Shown here one piece after another: positions 36,020 to 44,164 of a stretch of 64,000 nucleotides of DNA. The notes beneath the pieces were generated by a model. That model worked only from the letters and a program-made list of their open reading frames with translations. It was not told where the DNA came from and did no database searches. Each line of letters opens with the position of its first letter. The stretch's first letter is position 1. Both the position numbers and the translations under genes were made by a program. The stretch lies in contig CAWKND010000004.1 of the NCBI GenBank assembly GCA_963850915.1, forward strand, positions 558,001-622,000, in the 5' to 3' direction. This DNA comes from CAVTWH01 sp963850915. Lineage in GTDB: Bacteria; Actinomycetota; Actinomycetes; Mycobacteriales; Micromonosporaceae.

Positions 36020-37006
36020 ATGCCACGGCGCACCACGCCTGGACGAGTGAACGACCTGGGGCAGAGTGGCGTGGTCACCAGGCAACAAGCGCTCGCCTCC
36101 GGGTTGAGTTCGGATGCGATCCGGGCGCGGCTGGAGGGCGGCCGGTGGCGGCGCCTGCATACGGGCGTCTACGCGACATTCACCGGCGAAGTACCGCGGC
36201 CGGCACAACTGTGGGCGGCGGTGTTGGCTGCCGGTCCACAAGCCGCGCTCAGCCACGAAACGGCAGCTGAGCTGCACCATCTGATCGACTCCCCGAGCCA
36301 ACGCATCCACATATCAGTTCCCGCACAGCGCCGGGTTTCGCCGATGGCTGGCGTGGTTGTCCATCTGTCCGCAACCGTGGTGGTCGCTACCCACCCGACC
36401 CAGCGACCGCCGCGTACCCGGGTTGAGGAGACCGTGCTCGACCTCGTCGACCGTTCGCGTGATCTGGACGAGGCGATGGGTTGGTTGACTGGCGCCGTTG
36501 CCGGCCGGTTGACCACACCGCCACGACTGCGCCAGGCGCTCGTCGGTCGCACTCGAATGCGCTGGCGCGGCGAGTTGACCGCAGTCCTCGGCGACCTTCA
36601 CGAAGGCGCTCATTCGCCGCTGGAACAGCGCTATCTCCGGATGGTGGAGCGTGCACACGGGCTGCCGGCTGGTACCCGACAGGCGGCACGCACACGCTCG
36701 GGAGGTCGGTACTACGACGATGTCCGCTACGACCCCTACGGCCTGCACGTCGAGCTGGACGGCCGGCTCGCTCACCTCGGGCACGCCCGGTTTCGCGATC
36801 TCCAGCGCGACAACAGTGCTGTGGCCGCCGGTGGTGTGGCACTCCGCTACGGATGGGATGACGTGACCCGCCAGCCGTGCGCCGTCGCCGCCCAAGTAGC
36901 GACGGTGCTCCACCTGCGCGGCTGGTACGCCAACCCACGCAAGTGCGGGAGTTCCTGCATGATCGCGAAGAGTTTTAGGGCCTCCAGCACCCAAAACTCT
37001 TCGTGA
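36020..37006 (+). CDS. AbiEi-like antitoxin-domain protein with DUF559/Vsr-like C-terminus
   Basis: A 328-residue protein. Residues 10-60 form an AbiEi-type winged helix (GVVTRQQALASGLSSDAIRARLEGGRWRRLHTGVYA). The middle matches the longer AbiEi_4-like body. The end (VELDGRLAHL, RDLQRDNSAVAAGGVALRYGWDDV) resembles the Vsr/DUF559 nuclease-like fold, with D and a distal polar core. No AbiEii toxin lies nearby. The last 19 codons and the stop fall inside the right-hand palindromic element, so the natural C-terminus was probably near residue 309. GC and GTAC content are below those of the neighbours. Likely accessory. Function unknown. Confidence 0.75.
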   Translation: MPRRTTPGRVNDLGQSGVVTRQQALASGLSSDAIRARLEGGRWRRLHTGVYATFTGEVPRPAQLWAAVLAAGPQAALSHETAAELHHLIDSPSQRIHISVPAQRRVSPMAGVVVHLSATVVVATHPTQRPPRTRVEETVLDLVDRSRDLDEAMGWLTGAVAGRLTTPPRLRQALVGRTRMRWRGELTAVLGDLHEGAHSPLEQRYLRMVERAHGLPAGTRQAARTRSGGRYYDDVRYDPYGLHVELDGRLAHLGHARFRDLQRDNSAVAAGGVALRYGWDDVTRQPCAVAAQVATVLHLRGWYANPRKCGSSCMIAKSFRASSTQNSS

Positions 37007-37009
37007 TCA
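36960..37009. repeat. palindromic element, right copy (inverted)
   Basis: An inverted copy of the element at 35921-35970. Its right arm and loop are the exact reverse complement of the left copy's left arm and loop, 29 bases in all. It supplies the stop codon of the AbiEi-like gene and abuts the end of the GH3 gene, so it may act as a bidirectional terminator. Confidence 0.9.
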
Positions 37010-37018
37010 TGGGAGGTG

Positions 37019-38479
37019 TCACGGGAGGGCGAGGGTACCGGCGGCGGCGGCGCCGTTGGCGTGGCTGGCGCCGTAGGTGACTACGAACGCGCGTACGCCG
37101 GCCGGGCGCCAGTGCGAGGGCCAGCCCATCTCCACGACGGTTACCGCGGTAGCCCTCGCCAGCGACTCGACCAGGGCCGGTGCGCCGGGCAGCCGGTGCA
37201 GGTTGCGGCCGACCACGATGACCGGGCGGCCCTGTGCCTGGGCGACCAGTTCCTCGGCTGCGGCAGAAGTGGTGGAGGCGTTGGCGGCGACCCGGATGAC
37301 CGGCAGCGCGGTGTGCGCACCCAGGCCCCACGGGACCGGCCCGGCGGCGATCGAGGACTCCGACTCGACCTGCACGATCAGTGCCTTCTCCAGCGTTGGC
37401 GGCTGGCCCTCGACCCGGATGGCGCGCAGCGCGGCGGCGTACCCGGGCCCGGTGGCGGCGAGTGCCGCGGTGCCGTACGCGGGGTGGGCGGCGGCGGAGA
37501 GCGCGTCCACCCGGTACGCCGCCTCCTCCAGTCGACTGGTCGGCAGCCGGCCGTCGCGCACCGCAGCCGCCATCTCGGCCACCGTCGCCTCCACCAGCGC
37601 CTCGTCGATCTCGGCACCCAGGCACAGCAGGTCGGCACCGGCGGCCACCGAGACGACCGAGGCGCGGGGTACCCCGCCGGCCAGGTCGGCCGCGCCACGC
37701 ATCTCCAGCGCGTCGGTGACCACGCAGCCGGTGAAGCCCAGCTCGTTGCGCAGCAGGTCGACCAGGACCCGCTTGCTGAACGTGGCGGGCAGGTCGCCGG
37801 TGAGCGCGGGTACCCGGATGTGCGCAGTCATGATCGACTTGGTACCGGCCTTGATCGCCGCCGCGAACGGGGGCAGCTCACGCTCCCAGAGCACCTCGAC
37901 CGGTACGTCCACGGTGGGCAGCTCCAGGTGCGAGTCGGTGGCGGTGGCGCCGTGGCCCGGGAAGTGCTTGGCGCAGGCGGCGACACCGACCGACTGCAGG
38001 CCGGTGACGGCGGCTGCCGCGTGCGCCGAGACGAGCAGGGGGTCAGCGCCGAAGGAGCGGGTACCGATGACCGGGTTGTCGTCTTCGACGTTGACGTCCA
38101 GCGTCGGCGCGAGATTCAGGTTGATCCCGGCCGCGGCCAGCTCCAGCCCGATGCAGCGGTAGATCTGCTCGGTCAGGGCGGTGTCGTTGACCGCGCCGAG
38201 CGCGGCATTGCCCGGGTAGGGGCTGCCGACGGCGTGCGCCAGCCGGGTCACGTCGCCGCCCTCCTCGTCGATGGAGAGCAGCACGTCGGGGTGCGCGGCG
38301 CGGACCTGGCCGGTGAGCGTGGCGAGTTGGCCGGCGGAGTCGATGTTGTACCCGAAGATCACCCAGCCGCCGAGACCCTCGGCGGTGAGCCGGGTTGCCC
38401 ACTCCGGGGCGGTGTGGCCCGGGAAAGACGGCAGAAGCGTACGCAGGATGAGACGACGCAACTGCGGATCCGTTGCCAC
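37019..38479 (-). CDS. GH3 beta-N-acetylhexosaminidase (NagZ-like)
   Basis: A glycoside hydrolase family 3 enzyme of 486 residues that removes beta-linked N-acetylglucosamine, probably from cell-wall fragments. SIDEEGGDVTRL near residue 69 and CAKHFPGHG with the following DSH near residues 170-185 are the NagZ loop, which provides the His-Asp general acid. VVTDALEMRG near residue 258 carries the nucleophile Asp. A C-terminal domain of about 150 residues extends beyond minimal NagZ. There is no signal peptide, so it is cytoplasmic. The GTG start follows GGGGG. It is divergent from a ROK regulator, and the palindrome at 38561 lies between them. Confidence 0.9.
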   Translation of the reverse strand: MATDPQLRRLILRTLLPSFPGHTAPEWATRLTAEGLGGWVIFGYNIDSAGQLATLTGQVRAAHPDVLLSIDEEGGDVTRLAHAVGSPYPGNAALGAVNDTALTEQIYRCIGLELAAAGINLNLAPTLDVNVEDDNPVIGTRSFGADPLLVSAHAAAAVTGLQSVGVAACAKHFPGHGATATDSHLELPTVDVPVEVLWERELPPFAAAIKAGTKSIMTAHIRVPALTGDLPATFSKRVLVDLLRNELGFTGCVVTDALEMRGAADLAGGVPRASVVSVAAGADLLCLGAEIDEALVEATVAEMAAAVRDGRLPTSRLEEAAYRVDALSAAAHPAYGTAALAATGPGYAAALRAIRVEGQPPTLEKALIVQVESESSIAAGPVPWGLGAHTALPVIRVAANASTTSAAAEELVAQAQGRPVIVVGRNLHRLPGAPALVESLARATAVTVVEMGWPSHWRPAGVRAFVVTYGASHANGAAAAGTLALP

Positions 38480-38506
38480 GGGGTGCCCCCTTGCTACCGC
38501 GCTGTC

Positions 38507-38512
38507 AGGCTA
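38507..38512 (-). promoter_or_regulatory. possible -10 box of the GH3 gene
   Basis: TAGCCT on the minus strand, 28 bases upstream of the GTG start. No good -35 was seen. Confidence 0.3.
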
Positions 38513-38560
38513 CTGTCGTGTCGGCCGGTCCGTCCCGGGCGGCAGTAGCATTCGAGCGAA

Positions 38561-38577
38561 TTAGGAAACTTTCCTAA
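38561..38577. promoter_or_regulatory. operator-like palindrome, probable ROK binding site
   Basis: TTAGGAAACTTTCCTAA, a perfect 8-bp inverted repeat around one C, in the gap between the divergent GH3 and ROK genes. It is AT-rich in an otherwise GC-rich region and matches the general form of ROK/NagC-type operators. Confidence 0.75.
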
Positions 38578-38597
38578 ATGATAGGGGAGGCAGCGGG

Positions 38598-39770
38598 TTG
38601 AGCGCCAGCTATGTTCCGGGTACGCCCCGGCTGCTCCGCGCGATCAACGACCGTGCCGCGCTGGAGCTGCTGTTGAGCGAGGGTCCTCTCACCCGCGCGC
38701 GGCTCGGCGAGCTGACCGGGCTCTCCAAGGTCACCGCCTCCCAGATGGTGGAGCGGCTGGAGGGGCGCGGACTGGTCAGCCGGGTCGGCGAGCGGGTCGG
38801 CGGCCGGGGCCCGAACGCCCAGCTCTACGCGGTCGTACCGGCCAGCGCGTACGTGGTGGGAGTCGAGGTCGGGCCGGGTGAGGTGATCGCGGCGTGTGCG
38901 GACATCACCGGAGCCGTGGTCGGCCAGATCACCGACACCACCACCGACACCGATGACCCGGTGGGCGTGGTGCACCGCGCGGTCGTACAGGCGGCCGACA
39001 CGGCGGGCGCCACGCTCGACAAGGTAAGCCGGGTGGTGCTGGGTACCCCCGGTCTGGTCGATCCGCGCACCGGCGACCTTGCCTTCGCCTTCGACCTGCC
39101 CGGCTGGCAGCGCGGCCTGCTCGGAAAGTTACGCGCCGACCTGGACCGGCCGGTGACCCTGGAGAACGACGTCAACCTGGCCGCGGTCGCCGAGCGCAGC
39201 AGCGGTGCGGCAACCGGCGTCGACGACTTCCTGCTGGTCTGGCTCGGCCGCGGCGTGGGCATGGCGGTCACCCTCGGTGGCCGGCTGCACCGGGGAATGA
39301 GCGGCGCGGCCGGCGAGATCGGCTACCTGCCGGTGGCCGGCGCGGCCATCCCGCACGACATCGACAAGCGGGCCCGCGGCGGCTTCATGGAGTTGGCCGG
39401 CGGTGAGGCGCTGCGGGCCGTGGTTGCCGAGCACGGATTCGTGGGTACCAGCCCGGAAGAGGCCGTGGCAGCCGCCGCCAGCGGGCGCGACAGCGATCGG
39501 GCGCTGGACGAGCTCGCCCGCCGGCTGGCGCTGGGTGTCTCGTCGGCGTGCGTGGTCCTCGACCCGGCGCTGGTCGTACTCGCCGGGGAGGTCGGGCGGG
39601 CCGGTGGTGACGTGCTCGCCGAGCGGGTACAGCGGGCGGTGCACGCGATTGCCCCGGTGGCGCCGAAGGTGGTCGCCTCGACGGTACCGGCCAACCCGGT
39701 CCTGCACGGCGCGCTCAACACCGCCCTGGAGTCGGCCCGCGACGAGGTCTTCGGCTCGATGCTCTCCTGA
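38598..39770 (+). CDS. ROK family transcriptional regulator
   Basis: A 390-residue repressor-type ROK protein. Residues 10-70 form a winged helix-turn-helix (LTRARLGELTGLSKVTASQMVERLEGRGLVSRVG). Residues 75-390 form the sugar-kinase-like lobes with VVLGTPGLVDP, LENDVNLAAVAE and GEIGYLPV. The usual zinc motif CxCGxxGCxE is missing, and the region reads IPHDIDKRARGGFMEL. GGGGAGG lies seven bases before the TTG start. It probably controls itself and the divergent GH3 gene in response to an amino-sugar derivative. The ligand is inferred from context only. Confidence 0.88.
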   Translation: MSASYVPGTPRLLRAINDRAALELLLSEGPLTRARLGELTGLSKVTASQMVERLEGRGLVSRVGERVGGRGPNAQLYAVVPASAYVVGVEVGPGEVIAACADITGAVVGQITDTTTDTDDPVGVVHRAVVQAADTAGATLDKVSRVVLGTPGLVDPRTGDLAFAFDLPGWQRGLLGKLRADLDRPVTLENDVNLAAVAERSSGAATGVDDFLLVWLGRGVGMAVTLGGRLHRGMSGAAGEIGYLPVAGAAIPHDIDKRARGGFMELAGGEALRAVVAEHGFVGTSPEEAVAAAASGRDSDRALDELARRLALGVSSACVVLDPALVVLAGEVGRAGGDVLAERVQRAVHAIAPVAPKVVASTVPANPVLHGALNTALESARDEVFGSMLS

Positions 39771-39800
39771 GCGCCCTGCCTGTGGCGACAAGATCCTGAA

Positions 39801-39840
39801 GCCGTACCCGCAGGGCCGTCCCTGTCCCTGCGGGTACGGC
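39801..39840. terminator. bidirectional hairpin between convergent genes
   Basis: Perfect 15-bp arms GCCGTACCCGCAGGG and CCCTGCGGGTACGGC around a 10-base loop, placed between the ROK and ABC permease stops. Confidence 0.9.
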
Positions 39841-39843
39841 GGC

Positions 39844-40846
39844 TCAGGTGATGTCGCGCCTCCGCATGGCCCATAGTGCGCCACCAACCGTCAAGACGAC
39901 CAACGCGCCCAGTGCAACCACGCCCTGGTTCATGTGGATCGCCCAGTGCGGCGGCTCGCAGGTGTCCCGCCGCTGGTTGCAGTAGTTGTAGTCGTAGAAC
40001 CACTGGGCCTTGCTCAGCCAGGCGAGTACGTAGTTGGAGAGGAAGAAGCGCTGCGGCCGCGGCGTGTGCACGATGTTCAGCACGATCCGCAGGCCCAGCT
40101 CGAAGACGACCAGGTACCCCACGGCCACGCCGAGCGCGGTGGCGGTGTGCCGGCCCAGCGACGCGACGGCGAAGCCGACGCACGCGATCAGCAGGCCGAG
40201 CGCGAGCGCCCGCAGGTTGCCCAGCGCCAGCGATTGCCAGACGCCCGAGGTGACCTTGGCAGTGGTACCCCGGAGTGTCGCTGCCGTCCACAGCCCGGCC
40301 ACGAACAGCCCGGCGTAGACCACGCTCAGCCCGGCTACCCCGATCAGCAGCGCGGACAGCTTGCCGAGCAGGGTGGGCAGCCGGCGCGGGCGCCACAGCA
40401 GCAGGTTCATCATGCCGCCGGAGCTCCACTCGGCGCCGACGAAGGACGCCCCGATCGCGAAGCCGAAGAGCGCCAGGAGGCCGCCGAGTACCACGATCAA
40501 CTGGGGCGCCTGGGCACGGAAGTCGAACTCGTACGGGAGGAAGTCCTTCGGGTCCGGGGTCCAGCTGTTGATCTGTGAGCAGTCGAAGTCCGGCGGGTAG
40601 TTCCGCATGCCGTCGCCCGGCGGGTTGGCCTGCTCGTTCTGGCACTTGGTCGTCTTCGAGCTGGTTCTGCCGCTCGATGTCCTGTACCTGCGCCTGTGCC
40701 TTGGCGAGCGCCGCCGCGTCGTGCTTGTGCGAAGAAGCGCCGATGCCGACGGTGATGGCGCCGAGGACGAGCAGGATTACCACGATCATGATCTTGGTGA
40801 ACCGGCGGGCGAAGAGCCGGCGCAGTTCGGCGCTGAGCAGGTTCAC
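39844..40846 (-). pseudogene. ABC-2 type permease, one frame change near 40649
   Basis: The membrane subunit of a two-gene ABC exporter, about 333 residues if the frame is joined. The N-terminal helix is FTKIMIVVILLVLGAITVGIG, then an outer loop, then five helices (LIVVLGGLLALFGFAIGA to ALVVLTVGGALWAM). The first 69 residues and the remainder lie in different frames, and removing one base near 40649 joins EDD to KCQNEQANPPGDG. The GTG start overlaps the stop of the ATPase gene by four bases. The frame change is of the same single-insertion type as in gdh. Substrate unknown. Confidence 0.8.
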
Positions 40847-41850
40847 GCGGACACCCCGGCGGTAGAGGAGGAAGCGGCGGCGCTGCCTGGGACGGCGGCG
40901 AGGGCGGACTGGTCGACCTGGCGGTGCTGGCCCGGCGCGGGGAGCGTGCCGGTCAACTCCAGGAAGACGCTCTCCAGGTCGGGGCTGATCGGTGTCAACT
41001 CGGCCAGCCAGAGCTGCCGGGCACCCAGTGCCGCGGAGATCCGGGTCGGGTCGGTAATGCCGGCCACCACGAGATGGTCGTGCTCGGCGCGTACCTGGGC
41101 ACCGATCGCGGTCAATGTTTCGGCGCCCGCGCGCAGGTCGGCCAGGCGTACCCGGAACTCGCCCCGGTCCTGAGCAAGCAGTACGTCCGCCACCGGACCA
41201 GCGGCCACCCGGCGCCCGGCCGAGATGATCGTCACCGAGTCACAGATCTGCTGCACCTCGCCGAGGATGTGGCTGGACAGGATGACCGTGGCACCGTCCG
41301 TCACGAGGTTGCGCATCAGGTCGCGCATCTCCCGGATGCCGCCCGGGTCGAGCCCGTTCGCCGGCTCGTCGAGGATCAGCAGGTCCGGCGACTTCAGCAG
41401 GGCCGAGGCGACCGCGAGCCGCTGCTTCATGCCGAGCGAGTAGGTCTTCACCCGCTCCTTGGCCCGGTCGCGCAGCCCGACGATCTCCAGTACCTCCTCC
41501 ACCCGGCCCTGCGGGATGCCTCCCGCGCGGGCCAGCAGGGACAGCGTGCGCCGGCCGCTGAAGTGGGCGAAGAACTGCGGGCTCTCCACGATCGCGCCGA
41601 CCCGGCGGACCACGGTCGGCAGCGACTCGGGTACCGGCTGGCCGAGCAGGCGCATCTGCCCGTCATTGGCCCGGATCAGGCCCAGCAGGGTACGCAGCGT
41701 GGTGGTCTTGCCCGAGCCGTTGGGGCCGAGGAAGCCGTGGATCTGCCCGCGCTCGACCTCCATGTCGAAGCCGTCGAGCGCCTGGCGGGGCTTGCCGACG
41801 AACTTCCGGTAGGTCTTGCGCAGTCCGTGGATCTCCAGAACGGGGGTCAC
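40843..41850 (-). CDS. ABC transporter ATP-binding protein
   Basis: A 335-residue ATPase of the multidrug/antibiotic DrrA-like class. Walker A is GPNGSGKTT near residue 43, signature YSLGMKQR, Walker B LLILDEPANGLDP, switch SSH. After residue 225 a C-terminal regulatory domain and an Ala/Ser/Pro tail follow. TAAGGT six bases before the GTG start allows a leaderless transcript, although AGGTG could also act as a ribosome site. It is coupled to the permease gene by a four-base overlap. Confidence 0.9.
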   Translation of the reverse strand: MTPVLEIHGLRKTYRKFVGKPRQALDGFDMEVERGQIHGFLGPNGSGKTTTLRTLLGLIRANDGQMRLLGQPVPESLPTVVRRVGAIVESPQFFAHFSGRRTLSLLARAGGIPQGRVEEVLEIVGLRDRAKERVKTYSLGMKQRLAVASALLKSPDLLILDEPANGLDPGGIREMRDLMRNLVTDGATVILSSHILGEVQQICDSVTIISAGRRVAAGPVADVLLAQDRGEFRVRLADLRAGAETLTAIGAQVRAEHDHLVVAGITDPTRISAALGARQLWLAELTPISPDLESVFLELTGTLPAPGQHRQVDQSALAAVPGSAAASSSTAGVSA

Positions 41851-41856
41851 GACGGC

Positions 41857-41862
41857 ACCTTA
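41857..41862 (-). promoter_or_regulatory. -10 box of a possibly leaderless ABC operon
   Basis: TAAGGT on the minus strand, six bases before the GTG start at 41850. Confidence 0.4.
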
Positions 41863-41906
41863 GTGGCTCGGCGGCGCGCGGTGGGGGAGGTTCGCTCTGG
41901 GTAACA

Positions 41907-42725
41907 ATGCCAGCGTGGTTGGATAGCGCAGTGCCTGTAGATCCCGACGTGGTCATCTCCGTTGCCGCCGCCACCGTCACCCGGGGCGGCAAGGACCTGC
42001 TCAACAAGGTCGACTGGCAGGTCGAGCTGGACGAGCGCTGGGTCATCCTCGGCCCCAACGGCGCCGGTAAGACCACGCTGCTCAACCTGGTCTCCGCGCG
42101 CCTGCACCCGACCCGGGGCAGCGTGCACGTACTCGGCGAGAAGCTGGGTCGGGTGGACGTCTTCGAGCTGCGTACCCGCATCGGGCTGGCGAGCGTCGCG
42201 GTGCACGACCGGATCCCGCCCGAGGAGACGGTCCTGGACGTGGTGGTCACCGCGGCCTGGTCGGTGGTGGGCCGCTACCGGGAGAGCTACGACCCGCAGG
42301 ACGAGCGGCGGGCCCGTTCCCTGCTGGACCAGCTGGGTGTCGCGGCGCTGACCGACCGGATGTACGGGACGCTCTCCGAGGGGGAGCGCAAGCGGGTACA
42401 GATCGCGCGGGCGCTGATGACCGACCCGGAGCTGCTGCTTCTGGACGAGCCGGCAGCCGGGCTGGACCTGGGTGGCCGGGAGGACCTGGTACGCCGGCTT
42501 GCCGAGTTGGCCGAGGATCCGGACGCGCCGGCGATGGTACTGGTGACCCATCACGTCGAGGAGATCCCGCCCGGGTTCACCCATGCCCTGCTGCTGCGTG
42601 AGGGCTCGGTGGTCGCGGCCGGCCTGGTCGCCGAGACGATCACCGGCGAGCACCTGTCGAAGACGTTCGGGCTGCCGTTGACGGTGACCCGATCAGGCGG
42701 CAGGTATACCGCCCGCGCCGCCTGA
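41907..42725 (+). CDS. ABC-type ATPase (ModF/iron-type, single domain)
   Basis: A 272-residue ATPase. Walker A is GPNGAGKTT near residue 50, signature LSEGERKR, Walker B LLLLDEPAAGLD, switch VTHHVEEIP. The sequence between residues 75 and 130 (FELRTRIGLASVAVHDRIPPEETVLDVVVTAA) is typical of the molybdate/iron ATPase group found alone in actinobacterial genomes. No permease is adjacent. The start is uncertain: ATG at 41907 has no ribosome site, and a GTG at 41931 is an alternative. Confidence 0.85.
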   Translation: MPAWLDSAVPVDPDVVISVAAATVTRGGKDLLNKVDWQVELDERWVILGPNGAGKTTLLNLVSARLHPTRGSVHVLGEKLGRVDVFELRTRIGLASVAVHDRIPPEETVLDVVVTAAWSVVGRYRESYDPQDERRARSLLDQLGVAALTDRMYGTLSEGERKRVQIARALMTDPELLLLDEPAAGLDLGGREDLVRRLAELAEDPDAPAMVLVTHHVEEIPPGFTHALLLREGSVVAAGLVAETITGEHLSKTFGLPLTVTRSGGRYTARAA

Positions 42726-42746
42726 TCCGTTCGCCCCCGACACCCT

Positions 42747-42752
42747 TACCCT
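42747..42752 (+). promoter_or_regulatory. -10 box of a leaderless gene
   Basis: TACCCT, six bases before the GTG of the ribokinase gene. Confidence 0.5.
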
Positions 42753-42758
42753 GAGCGC

Positions 42759-43670
42759 GTGACAGTGCCGAGGATCGTCGTTGTGGGCAGTACCAACATG
42801 GACCTGGTCGCCTCCGCGGCGCAGCTGCCCCGGCCGGGGGAGACCACGCTGGGGCACGACTTCCGGCAGGTACCCGGCGGCAAGGGCGCGAACCAGGCGG
42901 TGGCCGCCGCGCGGGCGGGCGGCAGCGCAACGCTGCTCGGCGCGATCGGCTCGGACGCCTTCGGCGTCACACTGAAGGCCCGGCTCAACTCCTCCGGAGT
43001 GGACGTCTCCCAACTGCGGGTGGTCTACGGCGCGTCGGGGGTTGCGCTGATCGCGGTCAACGACGCGGGCGAGAACACAATCGTGGTGGTACCGGGGGCG
43101 AACGGGCACTTCCGTGACCTGACCGGCGAGGAGGTGGCCACCATCGCCGCCGCGGATCTGGTGCTGACCCAGCTGGAGACGCCCCGCTCGACGGCGCTGC
43201 AGGCGGCTGCCGCGGCACGGGAAGGGGGTACCCGGATGGTGTTGAACGCGGCGCCCGCCCGGCCGCTCCCCGACGAGCTGTGGCCGCTGGTGGATCTGTT
43301 GGTGGCCAACAGGCTGGAGGCCGAGGCGCTGGTCGGTACCGAGCAGCCGCCGGCCGAACTGGTAACGGTACTGCTGGAGCGGGTACCCCGGGTGGTGGTG
43401 ACCCGGGGTGCGCAGGGCGCCTGGCTCGGCGAGCGGGGCAGCGCGCCGGTACACATACCGGCGCCGGTGATCGGCGCGGTGGACACCACGGGAGCCGGCG
43501 ACGCGTTCACCGGCGCACTCGCCGTCGCGTGGGGCGAGGGGCGACCACTCGACGACGCGGTGCGCTGGGCCTCGGCGGCTGGCGCGTGTGCCGCCCGTAC
43601 CCTCGGCGCCTCGGTCGCCCTTCCCCAGCGCGCGGCGATCGACGACCTCTACACCGCCACGTACCGCTGA
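42759..43670 (+). CDS. rbsK: ribokinase
   Basis: A PfkB-family sugar kinase of 303 residues, phosphorylating ribose at O5. GSTNMDLV near residue 9 and PGGKGANQAVAAAR near residue 39 are the ribokinase N-terminal motifs. DTTGAGDAFTGAL near residue 244 holds the catalytic Asp and anion hole. It is leaderless, with TACCCT at the right spacing. No ribose transporter or regulator is next to it, so it may act on ribose from nucleoside turnover. A short hairpin follows. Confidence 0.9.
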   Translation: MTVPRIVVVGSTNMDLVASAAQLPRPGETTLGHDFRQVPGGKGANQAVAAARAGGSATLLGAIGSDAFGVTLKARLNSSGVDVSQLRVVYGASGVALIAVNDAGENTIVVVPGANGHFRDLTGEEVATIAAADLVLTQLETPRSTALQAAAAAREGGTRMVLNAAPARPLPDELWPLVDLLVANRLEAEALVGTEQPPAELVTVLLERVPRVVVTRGAQGAWLGERGSAPVHIPAPVIGAVDTTGAGDAFTGALAVAWGEGRPLDDAVRWASAAGACAARTLGASVALPQRAAIDDLYTATYR

Positions 43671-43689
43671 TCTCGCATTTCAGGGGCGT

Positions 43690-43707
43690 CTCCGGGGCTT
43701 CCCGGAG
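43690..43707 (+). terminator. short hairpin after ribokinase
   Basis: CTCCGGG and CCCGGAG around the tetraloop GCTT, 20 bases after the stop. No U tract. Confidence 0.5.
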
Positions 43708-43740
43708 GCCGGACTGGCGCCGCCGAGTCATGATCGGAGT

Positions 43741-44115
43741 ATGCGGTTACTGCTGAACGTACTGTGGCTGATCTTCTTCGGCTGGGCCATCGCGCTGGCG
43801 TACGCCATCGCCGGCATCATCTGCTTCGTCCTGATCGTGACCATCCCGTTCGGGGTTGCCTCGTTCCGCATTGCCAACTACACGCTGTGGCCGTTCGGGC
43901 GCGAGCTGGTACGCAAAGAGAGTGCCGGGGTCGGTTCGATGCTCGGCAACGTCATCTGGATCGTGTTCGCCGGCTGGTGGCTGGCGCTCGGCCACATCCT
44001 CGTGGCGCTCTCCCAGTTCGTCACGATCATCGGGATTCCGTTCGGGATCGCGAACATCAAGCTGGTACCCGTGTCGCTCACCCCGCTCGGCCACGAGATC
44101 CGCGACCTGCCCTGA
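43741..44115 (+). CDS. YccF family inner membrane protein
   Basis: A 124-residue integral membrane protein with two internally similar halves, each ending in a helix with IPFG(V/I)A. Motifs LLNVLWLIFFGWAIAL and GNVIWIVFAGWWLALGH are the YccF (DUF307) repeat. Function unknown. ATG at 43741 follows GGAG closely. The upstream in-frame extension covers the hairpin and the end of ribokinase and is rejected. Confidence 0.9.
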   Translation: MRLLLNVLWLIFFGWAIALAYAIAGIICFVLIVTIPFGVASFRIANYTLWPFGRELVRKESAGVGSMLGNVIWIVFAGWWLALGHILVALSQFVTIIGIPFGIANIKLVPVSLTPLGHEIRDLP

Positions 44116-44151
44116 CGTGCCCGCCCGCAGGTGAGCTGCGCGCACGTGACA

Positions 44152-44157
44152 TACGCT
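44152..44157 (+). promoter_or_regulatory. -10 box of a leaderless gene
   Basis: TACGCT, seven bases before the ATG of the enoyl-CoA hydratase gene. Confidence 0.5.
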
Positions 44158-44164
44158 GAGCGGC

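Noticed and set aside
36020..37006. A complete AbiE toxin-antitoxin system
   Set aside because: No AbiEii-type nucleotidyltransferase gene is present on either side. The neighbours are glutamate dehydrogenase and GH3.
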